A stretch of DNA of 64,000 nucleotides from contig NZ_FNEI01000002.1 in the NCBI RefSeq assembly GCF_900099975.1, positions 62,001 to 126,000 on the forward strand. Reading direction: 5' to 3'. The notes below the pieces were generated by a model. That model did not search any database. It had not been told where the DNA came from and saw only the letters and a program-made list of their open reading frames with translations. A program made the translations under genes and the position numbers. Of the stretch, positions 33,356 through 41,433 are shown one piece after another. This DNA comes from Arthrobacter cupressi (GTDB taxonomy: Bacteria; Actinomycetota; Actinomycetes; Actinomycetales; Micrococcaceae). Numbering within the stretch: the first letter of the stretch is position 1; each line of letters begins with the position of its first letter.

Positions 33356-33369
33356 CTTGGTATACCAAG
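33356..33369. promoter_or_regulatory. GntR-type palindromic operator
   Basis: CTTGGTATACCAAG is a perfect 14-bp palindrome 27 bp before the GntR start. TTGGTATACCAA-type sites are typical of FadR/FCD-family GntR proteins. A TTGACA lies upstream at 33328-33333. Autoregulation is likely. Confidence 0.65.
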
Positions 33370-33395
33370 TATTGGGGACCGGCGGATTGGACACC

Positions 33396-34085
33396 ATGTT
33401 TTCTGCAGATGAACCCAACAACAAGCAGCAGCCCCTCCGCGAGACCGTCCGGGAAACCATCCGCCGGAGGATCTTCGAGGGCCACTATGCCCCGGGCACC
33501 CGGTTGGTGGAGCGGGATCTTGCCGCGGAGTTCTATGTTTCAAGGCTTCCCGTCCGCGAGGCCTTGCGGATGCTCAGGCAGGAAGGGCTCCTCAGTGATC
33601 CCGGGTCCCGCGGGGCAGAGGTGAACCCGCTGAGCGCCAAGGACGTCGAGGATCTCTTTGAGATGCGGGAGCTCCTGGAAGTCTTCGCCTGCCGCCTCGC
33701 GGCCACCCGCGCATCGTCCGGGGACCTCAAGAAACTGCGGGATCTCCTCGACCACTCCGCCCGGTGCGAGGCCCGGGGCGCCAAGATGGCCGGCTATCAC
33801 GCCAACATCGAATTCCACGAGGAAATCATCAGGATCGCGAACAACAATTTCCTGCGGTCGTCGCTGGACCCGCTCCAAGGGCGCATGCACTGGCTGTTCC
33901 GGCACGCGAGCGACCTTGCCGACCTCATCAGGGAACACCGGGAATTGTATGAAGCAATTGCCAGCGGAGATCCCGCACGCGCTGCTGCCCAGGCGGCATC
34001 CCATGTCGGCAAGTACCGTGACGAACTGATGCGCTCCCGCGGCCTCATGGCCCGGAACTCCGCCAGGGTCACGCCACCGACGTGA
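33396..34085 (+). CDS. GntR-family regulator, FadR/FCD subfamily
   Basis: 229 aa. The winged helix reads RETVRETIRRRIFEGHYAPG, then FYVSRLPVREALRMLRQEGL; the FCD domain carries LFEMRELLEVFACRL and an NIEFHEEIIRIANN metal-type motif. The open frame extends upstream to 32973, but the ATG at 33396, after the promoter and palindrome, is the sensible start. It follows the transporter/racemase-like/DUF6282 genes on the same strand and probably controls them. Its end overlaps the convergent membrane-protein gene by 17 bp. Confidence 0.87.
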   Translation: MFSADEPNNKQQPLRETVRETIRRRIFEGHYAPGTRLVERDLAAEFYVSRLPVREALRMLRQEGLLSDPGSRGAEVNPLSAKDVEDLFEMRELLEVFACRLAATRASSGDLKKLRDLLDHSARCEARGAKMAGYHANIEFHEEIIRIANNNFLRSSLDPLQGRMHWLFRHASDLADLIREHRELYEAIASGDPARAAAQAASHVGKYRDELMRSRGLMARNSARVTPPT

Positions 34086-35004
34086 CCTTCCGCCTCCGCA
34101 AGACCTCCAGGGCAACGGTGCCCGCCAGCCCGATGGCGAGGGCCACCAGCACGCTGAGGCCCCCGCCGCCGGCCGGGCCGAGGGTCGCCGCCAGGATCTG
34201 CCGGCTCATCAGGAGCATTTCCGCCAGGTCGCCCGGCCGGATCCTGGTACCGAGGACGTAGTCGACGGAGATGAAGAGGGCGGGGACCACCCAGAGCAGC
34301 GCGAGGTCCGCCACCCACACCAGGACCCGGACAGGCGGCCGGAAGCCGCACCACGCGAGGGCCAGGCCCACCAGCACAGCGGGCAGCCAGCGAATGAGCC
34401 CGAAGAAGGCCGGCGTCAGCTGGCCGAGGCTGGCTGTGTCCGCCGCCCACGCGGAGACCCAATTCCCGAACGGCACCGCCATCAGGCCAACCCCAAGCGC
34501 CACTACGGCAGGGGACGTCGCGGAAAGGAGCAGGCAGGCAACAAGCCCGGCAATAATCGCGGCGATAACCCCTGCCAGCAGCCCGCCGAAGTAGAGGTCC
34601 GATGCGGCGTCACCGTCAACGAGGCCGTTCCTGAGCACCGCGAAGGCCTGAATGGTCGCAAAAAGCTGCACCAGCAGGACGCCCGCGGCCGCGCACCAGG
34701 CGAGCGGCCGTCGTCGGGCAGGAGGCCACCGGCGCGGCGGGAAAAGAAGCCGCACAGCGACGCCAGCCACCGCGCCGCCGACCGCCAGGAGGGTCACCAG
34801 CGTCACCAGTTTGTACTGGCTCAACGGCAGCAGGGACAACGGCATGGCTTCCGGCGGCACCTCGGCGGCCCACAGGTTTTGCAGCGGCAGGCGCGGACCG
34901 CTGACCAGCCATGGCGCCAGCCCGATCAGTCCGCACAGGACACCGGCCAGCAGCGCGACGCCGAGGTCTTTGCCGCGTGTTGCATGAATCGCCGTATGGC
35001 TCAT
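34069..35004 (-). CDS. Polytopic membrane protein, function unknown
   Basis: 311 aa, about eight hydrophobic helices, for example ALLAGVLCGLIGLAPWLVSG, YKLVTLVTLLAVGGAVAGVA, LAGVIAAIIAGLVACLLLSA and VLVALAIGLAGTVALEVL. No conserved motif that I recognise. I chose the ATG at 35004 (MSHTAIHATRG) with a G-rich stretch upstream; the open frame continues further but overlaps the penicillin-binding-protein gene. It follows that gene on the same strand after 56 bp, so it may share its transcript. Confidence 0.65.
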   Translation of the reverse strand: MSHTAIHATRGKDLGVALLAGVLCGLIGLAPWLVSGPRLPLQNLWAAEVPPEAMPLSLLPLSQYKLVTLVTLLAVGGAVAGVAVRLLFPPRRWPPARRRPLAWCAAAGVLLVQLFATIQAFAVLRNGLVDGDAASDLYFGGLLAGVIAAIIAGLVACLLLSATSPAVVALGVGLMAVPFGNWVSAWAADTASLGQLTPAFFGLIRWLPAVLVGLALAWCGFRPPVRVLVWVADLALLWVVPALFISVDYVLGTRIRPGDLAEMLLMSRQILAATLGPAGGGGLSVLVALAIGLAGTVALEVLRRRKVTSVA

Positions 35005-35060
35005 GGAACGTACCCCCAATGTTTTGTTCCGAGCCAGGAGACTAGCACGCCCCTCAGGTG

Positions 35061-37373
35061 TTAGCGCTTGGGCGGTTTCGGGGTGGGTTTGGTTTCGGGG
35101 GCGGGTGCCGGCGTGGGGGAAGGCGGGGGTGACGACTCCGGCACCGGGGAGGAGGGCAGGGCTGGCGCCTTCCGTTCCGGTTCCGGCGCCGGGCCTACCT
35201 TGCTGGGCCGCGGGCCCGGGCCGCGCATCATGGACTCCGGCGGGTTCGGGAACGCGCCGCCGGGGTACATCCGCACGACGCTCACCATGTAGTTCGCCCA
35301 TTGCGGGCCGGCGATCATGTAGCCGTCCAGCACGCGGTAGAACTTGCCGTTGATGGTGACGTTCCGGCCCTCCCGTTTCTGGCCCTTGGAGGTGTCACCA
35401 AAGAACGACGCCGTTGCGAGCCCGCGCGTGTAGCCCACCACCCAGGTGGCGCCGTTGGTGTTGGACGTGCCGGTCTTCGCGGCGGTGGGCATGATGTCGT
35501 GGACCTTCGGATGGATGTACCAGCCCGAGCCCTGGATCAGGACATCCTGGAGCACTGCGTTGACGCCGCGGGCGACCTCCGGTTTCACGGCGTCCCGGCA
35601 CGTGGCGCGGTCGGCGGCCAGGTGCCGCCCGTTCGGCGCGACCACCGAGACCAAGGCGATCGGCGTGCAGTAGCGGCCATCGTTGGCGAAGGTGGCATAG
35701 GCGTTGGCCAGGTCAAGCGGCGAGACGCCGATCGCCCCGAGCAGGTTGCCGATCTGGTGCATGTCGATCTGCGCCCGGTCCAGGCCGCTGTGCAGGCCTA
35801 CGGCATCCACCATCTTCTGGATGCCGCAGAAGTCGAGCTGGGCCGCGGTGGCGAAGGTAGCCGTGTTGATCGAGTTGAAGAGGCCGTAATTGATCGGCAT
35901 CGGCCGGTAGTAGCCGGGGTCGTTGTTCTGCAGGTCGTCGTCGGCACCCAGATTGGCGGCCTTCTGCGCGGAACTGTAACCGCCCAGCACCCGCCGGCCG
36001 CAGCTGGAACGCCACGGGAACCCCACGGGGTAGACCCGCCGTGACGCGTCCACGATCGCGTTCAGCGGCTTGCCCTCATTCAGCCACTCCGCGAACGTGA
36101 ACGGTTTCATGGTGGAGCCGGGCTGGAAGCCGCCCGCGCCGCTGAGGTCATAGCCGTTCGCGTCCCGGGCATCGACATTGAAATTCAGCTGGGTATCGAA
36201 CTTCCCCGGCGCCGGAAGGAACACGGTGTTCTGCGCCATCGCCAGAATCCGTCCCGTGCCCGGCTGCACCGTGACCAGCGCCGCGCCCCATTTGTCCGGG
36301 TTGGCGCCGGCGGACAGGTTGACCTGCTTCTGGGCCGCGGCCTGCAGCCGGCTGTCCAGCGTGGTGGTGATGGTCAGCCCGCCCCGGTACAGCAGCTTCT
36401 CGCGGTCATCGAACGTGGCGCCGTAGGCCTTGTTGTTCAGGATCAGGTGGGACACATAATCGCAGAAGTACGGTGCCATCGCGGCCCCGGCACAGCCTTG
36501 CCGGGCCGGTGTCACCTTCAGCTTCAGCGGAGTGGAGGTGGCGGCGTCGTAGGCTTTCTGCCCGATCATGCCCTGGTCGAGCATCTTGGACAGCACCACG
36601 TTCCGCCGCTGCACCGCGCCCTGCGGATTCACGAGCGGGTTGTAGTAGCTGGGGCTGTTCACAAGCCCGGCCAGCAGGGCGGCCTGGGGCAGGGTGAGGT
36701 TCTTGGCGGACGTGCTGAAGAACAGCCGGGCCGCGGCCTCGATGCCGTAGGCGTCCCGGTTGAAGAAGACGATGTTCAGGTAGCCCTCGAGCACCTGCTC
36801 CTTCGTGTACTTCTTCTCCAGTTCCAGGGCCAGTTTGATCTCGCGCAGCTTATCCAGCATGGTCTTCTGGTTGCCGAGGACGATCTCGTCGGTCCGGCCG
36901 GAGGCGAGGCGCTGCTCGTTGAGCACGTTGGCCACGTACTGCTGCGTGATAGTCGAGGCGCCCTGCCGGTCGCCGCCGCCCAGGTTGACCCGGACCGCCC
37001 GGATGATGCCCTGAGGATCCACGCCTGCGTGCTCGTAGAAGCGGTTGTCTTCCACGGCGATCACCGCGTTGCGGACATAGGGCGAGATATTCTCCAGCTT
37101 GACCGGCACCCGGTTCTCGGCGAAGAACGTGGCGATCAGCTTGCCGTCCACGCTCAGCACTTTGCTCGATTGCGACGGCGGACCCACGGTCAGTTCGGCC
37201 GGCAAGCCGTTGAAATAGGAGACGGAACCGCCCACGGCGAACCCGGTGGCCGCGACGACCGGCACCACGAGACTGGCGGACAGGACCCCGGCGATCACGC
37301 TCAGGACGAAGTATCCGAAGACCCTTCCCAGGGTCGTCGCCACACTGAACCTTGGACCATTCCTCATCGTCAT
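35061..37373 (-). CDS. Class A penicillin-binding protein (transglycosylase/transpeptidase)
   Basis: Bifunctional peptidoglycan synthase, 770 aa, anchored by an N-terminal helix (about 18-48). The GT51 domain has the catalytic E108 in VEDNRFYEHAGVDP and the QGASTITQQYVAN block (about 137-149). The transpeptidase domain has the nucleophile S420 in GSTMK, S501-I-N503 and K633-T-G. The tail beyond about 715 is Pro/Pro-Lys-rich, as is usual in actinobacterial PBP1 proteins. The start MTMRNG is at 37373. It polymerises and cross-links lipid II outside the membrane. It is divergent from the DUF2637 gene. Confidence 0.93.
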   Translation of the reverse strand: MTMRNGPRFSVATTLGRVFGYFVLSVIAGVLSASLVVPVVAATGFAVGGSVSYFNGLPAELTVGPPSQSSKVLSVDGKLIATFFAENRVPVKLENISPYVRNAVIAVEDNRFYEHAGVDPQGIIRAVRVNLGGGDRQGASTITQQYVANVLNEQRLASGRTDEIVLGNQKTMLDKLREIKLALELEKKYTKEQVLEGYLNIVFFNRDAYGIEAAARLFFSTSAKNLTLPQAALLAGLVNSPSYYNPLVNPQGAVQRRNVVLSKMLDQGMIGQKAYDAATSTPLKLKVTPARQGCAGAAMAPYFCDYVSHLILNNKAYGATFDDREKLLYRGGLTITTTLDSRLQAAAQKQVNLSAGANPDKWGAALVTVQPGTGRILAMAQNTVFLPAPGKFDTQLNFNVDARDANGYDLSGAGGFQPGSTMKPFTFAEWLNEGKPLNAIVDASRRVYPVGFPWRSSCGRRVLGGYSSAQKAANLGADDDLQNNDPGYYRPMPINYGLFNSINTATFATAAQLDFCGIQKMVDAVGLHSGLDRAQIDMHQIGNLLGAIGVSPLDLANAYATFANDGRYCTPIALVSVVAPNGRHLAADRATCRDAVKPEVARGVNAVLQDVLIQGSGWYIHPKVHDIMPTAAKTGTSNTNGATWVVGYTRGLATASFFGDTSKGQKREGRNVTINGKFYRVLDGYMIAGPQWANYMVSVVRMYPGGAFPNPPESMMRGPGPRPSKVGPAPEPERKAPALPSSPVPESSPPPSPTPAPAPETKPTPKPPKR

Positions 37374-37512
37374 GCCCCAGACCCATCCCAGCCAATGGCC
37401 TGTCCGGCTTCCCTTCTACCGGCTTAACGCCAGACTACGCCCGGAATCCTCGGTGAGGGGAGAGGGCACGGCGGTGCCCTTGGACAGCGGAATCCGAGGG
37501 CGGTTCCGGCCG

Positions 37513-37518
37513 GTAAAA
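37513..37518 (+). promoter_or_regulatory. -10 element of a probable leaderless promoter
   Basis: TAAAAT ends 7 bp before the GTG start of the DUF2637 gene. There is no ribosome site between them, so transcription probably starts at or next to the start codon. Confidence 0.5.
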
Positions 37519-37525
37519 TCATCCG

Positions 37526-38329
37526 GTGAACACCAGGATCCCCAACGAGCCGCACAAGGCCGTACTTCTCACCGCGGTCGGCACCACCGTGGTGATCGCC
37601 GTCGGCGCCTTCATTCTGTCCTTCGCGGCGCTGACGGACCTTGCGCAGCGCTCCGGTATTGAGGCCCACCTGGCCTGGATCTGGCCCATCATCGTGGACG
37701 GCATGATCGTGGCCTCCACGGTGGCGATTGTGGCCCTCAACGGGCACAGCCGCCGGGCCATGGTCTACCCGTGGACGCTGCTGTTCTTCGGCGCGATTGT
37801 CTCCACCGCCGCCAACTCCGTCCACGCCATCCTGACCGTGGACGCGATCCGCTCCGGCATCCCGCCGATCGTCTCGGCCCTGGTGGCTGCGATGCCGCCC
37901 GTGGTTCTTCTGGCCATCACCCACCTCACGGTGCACATGTACCAGAAGCGCGCGGAGGTGGCCGAACTGCACCGCGAGCAGGCCGAGCTGGATCAGTCGG
38001 AGCTTGCCCAGGCGGAGTGGGAGCGGGCCGCGCTCGAGGAGGCGTACCGCGCGCCGGAATACCGTGCGCCTGAACACCACGCGCCGCCGGCGCCCCCGTA
38101 CGCCCCGCCTGCGCCAAGGTCGGGTCCGGTGACCGCTGCGATTCCCGTGCAGGCCCCCGCGCGGCGGGAGGACGACGTCGTGCCGGCGCTTTACGAGGAA
38201 ATGGTCCAGGCGCTGGAACCGGTGGAGCAGCCGTCCGCGGACGGCGCCGGCGTCCGCTTCTCGGATGAGGAACTGAGCCAGGAAGACCTGCCCGACGACG
38301 ACCCCCGGCTGAGCGCGGCGAAGGGCTAG
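37526..38329 (+). CDS. DUF2637-family membrane protein
   Basis: 267 aa. Four helices lie in the first 130 residues (VLLTAVGTTVVIAVGAFILS, HLAWIWPIIVDGMIVASTVA, WTLLFFGAIVSTAANSVHAI, IVSALVAAMPPVVLLAITHL), followed by a charged coiled-coil stretch (AELHREQAELDQSELAQAEW) and an acidic, proline-rich tail. This is the DUF2637 layout, an actinobacterial family found on chromosomes and conjugative elements. Function unsettled. GTG start at 37526, probably leaderless. Confidence 0.82.
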   Translation: MNTRIPNEPHKAVLLTAVGTTVVIAVGAFILSFAALTDLAQRSGIEAHLAWIWPIIVDGMIVASTVAIVALNGHSRRAMVYPWTLLFFGAIVSTAANSVHAILTVDAIRSGIPPIVSALVAAMPPVVLLAITHLTVHMYQKRAEVAELHREQAELDQSELAQAEWERAALEEAYRAPEYRAPEHHAPPAPPYAPPAPRSGPVTAAIPVQAPARREDDVVPALYEEMVQALEPVEQPSADGAGVRFSDEELSQEDLPDDDPRLSAAKG

Positions 38330-38344
38330 TACAGCTAGTCCACT

Positions 38345-38371
38345 AAAGGCCGCACCTGAGGTGTGGCCTTT
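38345..38371 (+). terminator. Terminator after DUF2637 gene
   Basis: AAAGGCCGCAC (38345-38355) pairs with GTGTGGCCTTT (38361-38371), allowing one G-U pair, with a 5-nt loop and a short T-run in the stem end. It starts 16 bp after the stop. Confidence 0.7.
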
Positions 38372-38528
38372 GCCCTCAGCGGAGTGAGCGCAGGGGGACT
38401 TGGAATATCCGATGCCCCAGCATCCCTTTTCCTTCCGGTTCAGGTAATCTTGATTTAGTAAGGGTACTTAGTTTATGGCCAGTCTGCTTTGGCTTCGACC
38501 GCGGACCGGCAGGGAAGGAGTGGAGAAC

Positions 38529-38738
38529 ATGAGAATCGGTGCATCCATTGTCCTGATAGCCCTCGGGGCCATCCTCGCATTCGCCCTCGCTCCGGGACTG
38601 ATTCCGTTCATTGATCAGATGCTGGTCGGCTATATCCTCATGGCCGTCGGCGTGCTGGGCCTGATCGTATCGATCATCATGGCCTTCTCGGCGCACCGGC
38701 ACACGGTCGTCGAACACGGTCCGGATACCGTCACCTAG
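38529..38738 (+). CDS. DUF6458-family small membrane protein
   Basis: 69 aa, two helices (ASIVLIALGAILAFALAPGL and VGYILMAVGVLGLIVSIIMA) separated by a short turn. The ATG at 38529 follows GGAGTGGAGA; the longer open frame from 38475 lacks a ribosome site. It is a common small integral membrane protein of Actinobacteria with no known function. A second tiny membrane protein follows 100 bp later. Confidence 0.75.
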   Translation: MRIGASIVLIALGAILAFALAPGLIPFIDQMLVGYILMAVGVLGLIVSIIMAFSAHRHTVVEHGPDTVT

Positions 38739-38839
38739 GGCAGCTGCGGTCACCGGCGGTTCGGAGTCATGGCGCGTGTTCAACTCGTTTCTCCGCCGCC
38801 GGAGAAAGCCCGTTTTCGCCACAACGCGAAAGGAAAGAA

Positions 38840-38998
38840 ATGATCATCCTCGGACTTATTCTGCTGATTGCCGGCTGGCTACTCAACATCGGCATCCTCA
38901 GCACCATCGGCTGGATTTTGCTGGCCGTCGGCCTCATCCTGCTTATTCTCGGCGCGCTCAATCGCCCCGTCTTCGGTGGGCGCCGGTACTGGTACTAG
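38840..38998 (+). CDS. DUF6131-family tiny membrane protein
   Basis: 52 aa, reading MIILGLILLIAGWLLNIGIL and ending in a basic, aromatic tail (NRPVFGGRRYWY). Two short hydrophobic helices make up nearly all of it. AAAGGAAAG at 38829-38837 gives an excellent ribosome site for the ATG at 38840. I recognise the pattern as the actinobacterial DUF6131 type; function unknown. Confidence 0.75.
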   Translation: MIILGLILLIAGWLLNIGILSTIGWILLAVGLILLILGALNRPVFGGRRYWY

Positions 38999-39092
38999 CC
39001 AGGACGCCCGCACGTGGGCCGACGAACATAGTGGAAACACCCGCTCCCAAGGTCCAGCCACCCTCGCCGCGACGGTGATCCTCGCGGAACGC

Positions 39093-39129
39093 ACGACGCC
39101 GGCCCAACGCGTGGAGGGGCCGGCGTCGT
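39093..39129. terminator. Hairpin downstream of the VOC gene
   Basis: 12-bp perfect stem ACGACGCCGGCC/GGCCGGCGTCGT (39093-39104 with 39118-39129). On the + strand it is followed by TCCGTTCTT. It lies between convergent genes and may serve both. Confidence 0.65.
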
Positions 39130-39165
39130 CCGTTCTTGCAGGGAACGTCCGTTCTTGCAGGGAAC
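39128..39165. repeat. Exact 19-bp tandem duplication
   Basis: GTCCGTTCTTGCAGGGAAC occurs twice, back to back (39128-39146 and 39147-39165). The second copy ends at the first base of the VOC stop codon. It looks like a recent slippage event in the 3' region. Confidence 0.9.
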
Positions 39166-39569
39166 TAGGACTTCTGGTTGAAGCGGACGTGGTTGCCTGA
39201 GGGGTCGCGGAAGGCGCAGTCGCGCGGACCCCACGGCTGGTCGATCGGCTCCTGGAGCACCTCGGCGCCGGCGGCACGGAGGTGTTCGAAGGTGGCGTCG
39301 ACGTTGTCGGTCCGGAACACGATGACCGGCAGCACGCCCTTCGTCAGGAGCACCTGGAGGGCGTCGCCGTCGTCCTTGGAACGGCCGGCGTGCGGTTCGG
39401 ACAGCACGAGTTCCAGGTCCGGCTGGGAGGCGCTGCCGAGGGTGACCCAGCGCTGCCCGTCGGAGCCGACATCGTTGCGCACTTCGAGGCCGAGGGCGTC
39501 GCGGTAGAAGGCGAGCGATTCGTCGAGGTCGTTGACAGTGATCTGTGAGTACTGAAGTGAAATGTTCAT
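39165..39569 (-). CDS. VOC-family (glyoxalase/bleomycin-resistance fold) protein
   Basis: 134 aa, a two-module beta-alpha-beta-beta-beta fold. The N-terminal module is QYSQITVNDLDESLAFYRDA; the second module ends RDCAFRDPSGNHVRFNQKS, where the DPSGN turn is typical. Metal-ligand positions suggest a lyase, dioxygenase or drug-binding role, but the substrate is unknown. It lies 21 bp downstream of the AraC-type regulator on the same strand; such VOC/AraC pairs are common in Actinobacteria and are probably co-regulated. Confidence 0.83.
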   Translation of the reverse strand: MNISLQYSQITVNDLDESLAFYRDALGLEVRNDVGSDGQRWVTLGSASQPDLELVLSEPHAGRSKDDGDALQVLLTKGVLPVIVFRTDNVDATFEHLRAAGAEVLQEPIDQPWGPRDCAFRDPSGNHVRFNQKS

Positions 39570-39590
39570 GCCTCAAACGTAGGGCGGCGT

Positions 39591-40016
39591 TCAGGCGGTC
39601 GCTTCTTCAATCCTGCTCGGCTTGCGGTCCGGCTTGGTGCGCTGCCGGGCGATGCAGGACGGCATCGCTTTGACTGCTTCGTGTTCCCGGTCCCGGTAGG
39701 CGCTGGGGGTCATGCCGACCACCTCGGTGAAGCGGGAACTGAAGGAACCCAGGGAGGTACAGCCCACCTCCATGCAGGCGTCGGTGACGGTGCTGCCGGC
39801 GCGCAGCAGGGCCATGGCCCGCTCGATCCTGCGGGTCATGAGGTAGTTGTAGGGCGTCTCTCCGTAGGCGGCCTTGAACTGGCGCGAGAAATGCGCCGGC
39901 GACATCAGCGCCCCGGCGGCCATGGTGGGCACGTCCAGCGGGCGGGCGTATTCGCGGTCGATCAGGTCCCGCGCCCGGCGCAGAAAGGCCAGGTTGGCCA
40001 GTTCCTGGGGAGTCAT
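39591..40016 (-). CDS. AraC-family regulator, DNA-binding domain only
   Basis: 141 aa, almost entirely the two-helix-turn-helix AraC domain: RARDLIDREYARPLDVPTMA, then FSRQFKAAYGETPYNYLMTR, then EVGCTSLGSFSSRFTEVVGM. There is no N-terminal sensor domain. This short form is usual for regulators encoded beside VOC genes. The protein probably controls its own small operon with the VOC gene. Confidence 0.87.
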   Translation of the reverse strand: MTPQELANLAFLRRARDLIDREYARPLDVPTMAAGALMSPAHFSRQFKAAYGETPYNYLMTRRIERAMALLRAGSTVTDACMEVGCTSLGSFSSRFTEVVGMTPSAYRDREHEAVKAMPSCIARQRTKPDRKPSRIEEATA

Positions 40017-40041
40017 GCGGCAAGTCTAGCCCCGGCGGAGG

Positions 40042-40098
40042 CCAACGCGGGGTCACTGACGGCCCCCGGAACATGGGCCGTCAGTGACACCGCGTTGG
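40042..40098. terminator. Long hairpin between the FAD-oxidase and AraC genes
   Basis: Stem of 9 + 14 bp with one G/A mismatch: CCAACGCGG (40042-40050) with CCGCGTTGG (40090-40098), and GTCACTGACGGCCC (40052-40065) with GGGCCGTCAGTGAC (40075-40088). It ends transcription of the polyamine-type operon, whose last stop is at 40114. No T-run. Confidence 0.7.
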
Positions 40099-40113
40099 TG
40101 GTGTACGGCGGGG

Positions 40114-41433
40114 TCAGCCGAGCAGGGCGCGGGTGTGGTCGTTGAGGAACACACCGCGGGGATCGAACTCCCTGCGGACCTCGAGGAAGGTGTCCAGCCC
40201 GGGGTAGAGCCGTTCCAGGCGGCTCCGGCTCATGAAGTGAATCTTCCCCCAATGCGCACGGGGCTCGAATTCCTGCAGGAGGGCGTCGGCGTCGCGGAAG
40301 AAGGCCCAGTAGTCCGTGCCAGGCTCGGTGGTGAGGGTGATGACCGTGGTGTCCCTGCCCTGGAACTGGGACAGGTAGCCCTCGTCCGCCTTCACCCACC
40401 GGACCTCCACCGGGTACTGCTGCTCCGGATGCCGGGTGCGGATGAGGTCCTGGATGGCCTCAGTGGCGGCCAGCCCGTGCTCCACGGGGACGAAGTATTC
40501 CAGCTCGTGGAACGGCGTGGTGAAGCCGCCCGGGTAAATTCGGTAGGAGCGGTCCAGGCGCTTGCCTTCGACGCCGGAGATCCCGCTTTCGTCTTTCAGC
40601 TCAACCACGTTGTACCGCTTCGTGTAGCTCCGGTTGGCCATGCGCTCGCCGGGTGCGCCGGGCAGGTCCAGGAGTTCCGCGGACCCTTCCCCGGGGCACC
40701 AGAGGAAGGAGTAGTGGCGGTTGCCCGCGATGTCCGCGTCCCAGCCGGCCACGGTTTCGTCCCACTCGGGGTACGTGATTTCCTCCTGCAGGTAGTACGC
40801 GTCCTCGACGGCGAGCTCCACCTCCAGGAAAATCCCCAGCGTCCCCAGGGCGACCTGTGCCGCCCGGAGTTCCCGCAGCTGGCCTTCGCCGATTTCGACG
40901 ATCTCCCCGTGGCCGTCGATGAGCCGGACCCAGCGCAGGGCCGAGGAGAAGCTGCCCAGCCCGATCCCCGAACCGTGCGTGCTGGTGGACAGTGCCCCGG
41001 CGATCTGCTGCTTGTCGATGTCGCCCTGGTTGGCCAGGGCCAGGCCCTGCTCCCAGAGCGGGTCCCCGAAGGCGTTGATGGTGGTGCCGGCCCGGGCCCG
41101 TGCACGGCGGCGTCCCGGGTCGGTTCCGGTGATCCCGGCCAGGGCGGACATATCCATCAGCACCCCGCCGGTCTGGACCAGCGGGGAGGAAGAGTGCCCG
41201 GACCCGACCGCGCGCACCGGGAGTCCTTCCTTGATGGCGAAGCGCACCGCGTCCAGGGCCTCCTGCTCGGTGGTGGGGCGCACGGTGAATGCCGGCGTGG
41301 CGTGCTGGTTCCCTCCCCAGTTGCTCCACGGCACATCCGTGCCGAACGGGACCGGCGGGAAGGCCGCGTCTGCCAGGCCGCGGCCGGTGGCGTTGCTCAT
41401 TGTCAGGCTCCGATCAGTTGCTTCAACGCTCAT
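40114..41433 (-). CDS. FAD-dependent lactone/alditol oxidase (ALO family)
   Basis: 439 aa. The FAD-binding PCMH domain has TVRPTTEQEALDAVRFA, then AVGSGHSSSP, whose histidine is the usual covalent FAD attachment site, and SALSTSTHGSG. The C-terminal ALO domain ends with RAHWGKIHFM, the HWGK motif of aldonolactone and alditol oxidases. The ATG at 41433 overlaps the aldehyde-dehydrogenase stop. An oxidase of sugar alcohols or lactones in an operon with a ureohydrolase and an amine-type aldehyde dehydrogenase is unexpected, so its substrate may be another small hydroxy compound. Confidence 0.85.
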   Translation of the reverse strand: MSVEATDRSLTMSNATGRGLADAAFPPVPFGTDVPWSNWGGNQHATPAFTVRPTTEQEALDAVRFAIKEGLPVRAVGSGHSSSPLVQTGGVLMDMSALAGITGTDPGRRRARARAGTTINAFGDPLWEQGLALANQGDIDKQQIAGALSTSTHGSGIGLGSFSSALRWVRLIDGHGEIVEIGEGQLRELRAAQVALGTLGIFLEVELAVEDAYYLQEEITYPEWDETVAGWDADIAGNRHYSFLWCPGEGSAELLDLPGAPGERMANRSYTKRYNVVELKDESGISGVEGKRLDRSYRIYPGGFTTPFHELEYFVPVEHGLAATEAIQDLIRTRHPEQQYPVEVRWVKADEGYLSQFQGRDTTVITLTTEPGTDYWAFFRDADALLQEFEPRAHWGKIHFMSRSRLERLYPGLDTFLEVRREFDPRGVFLNDHTRALLG

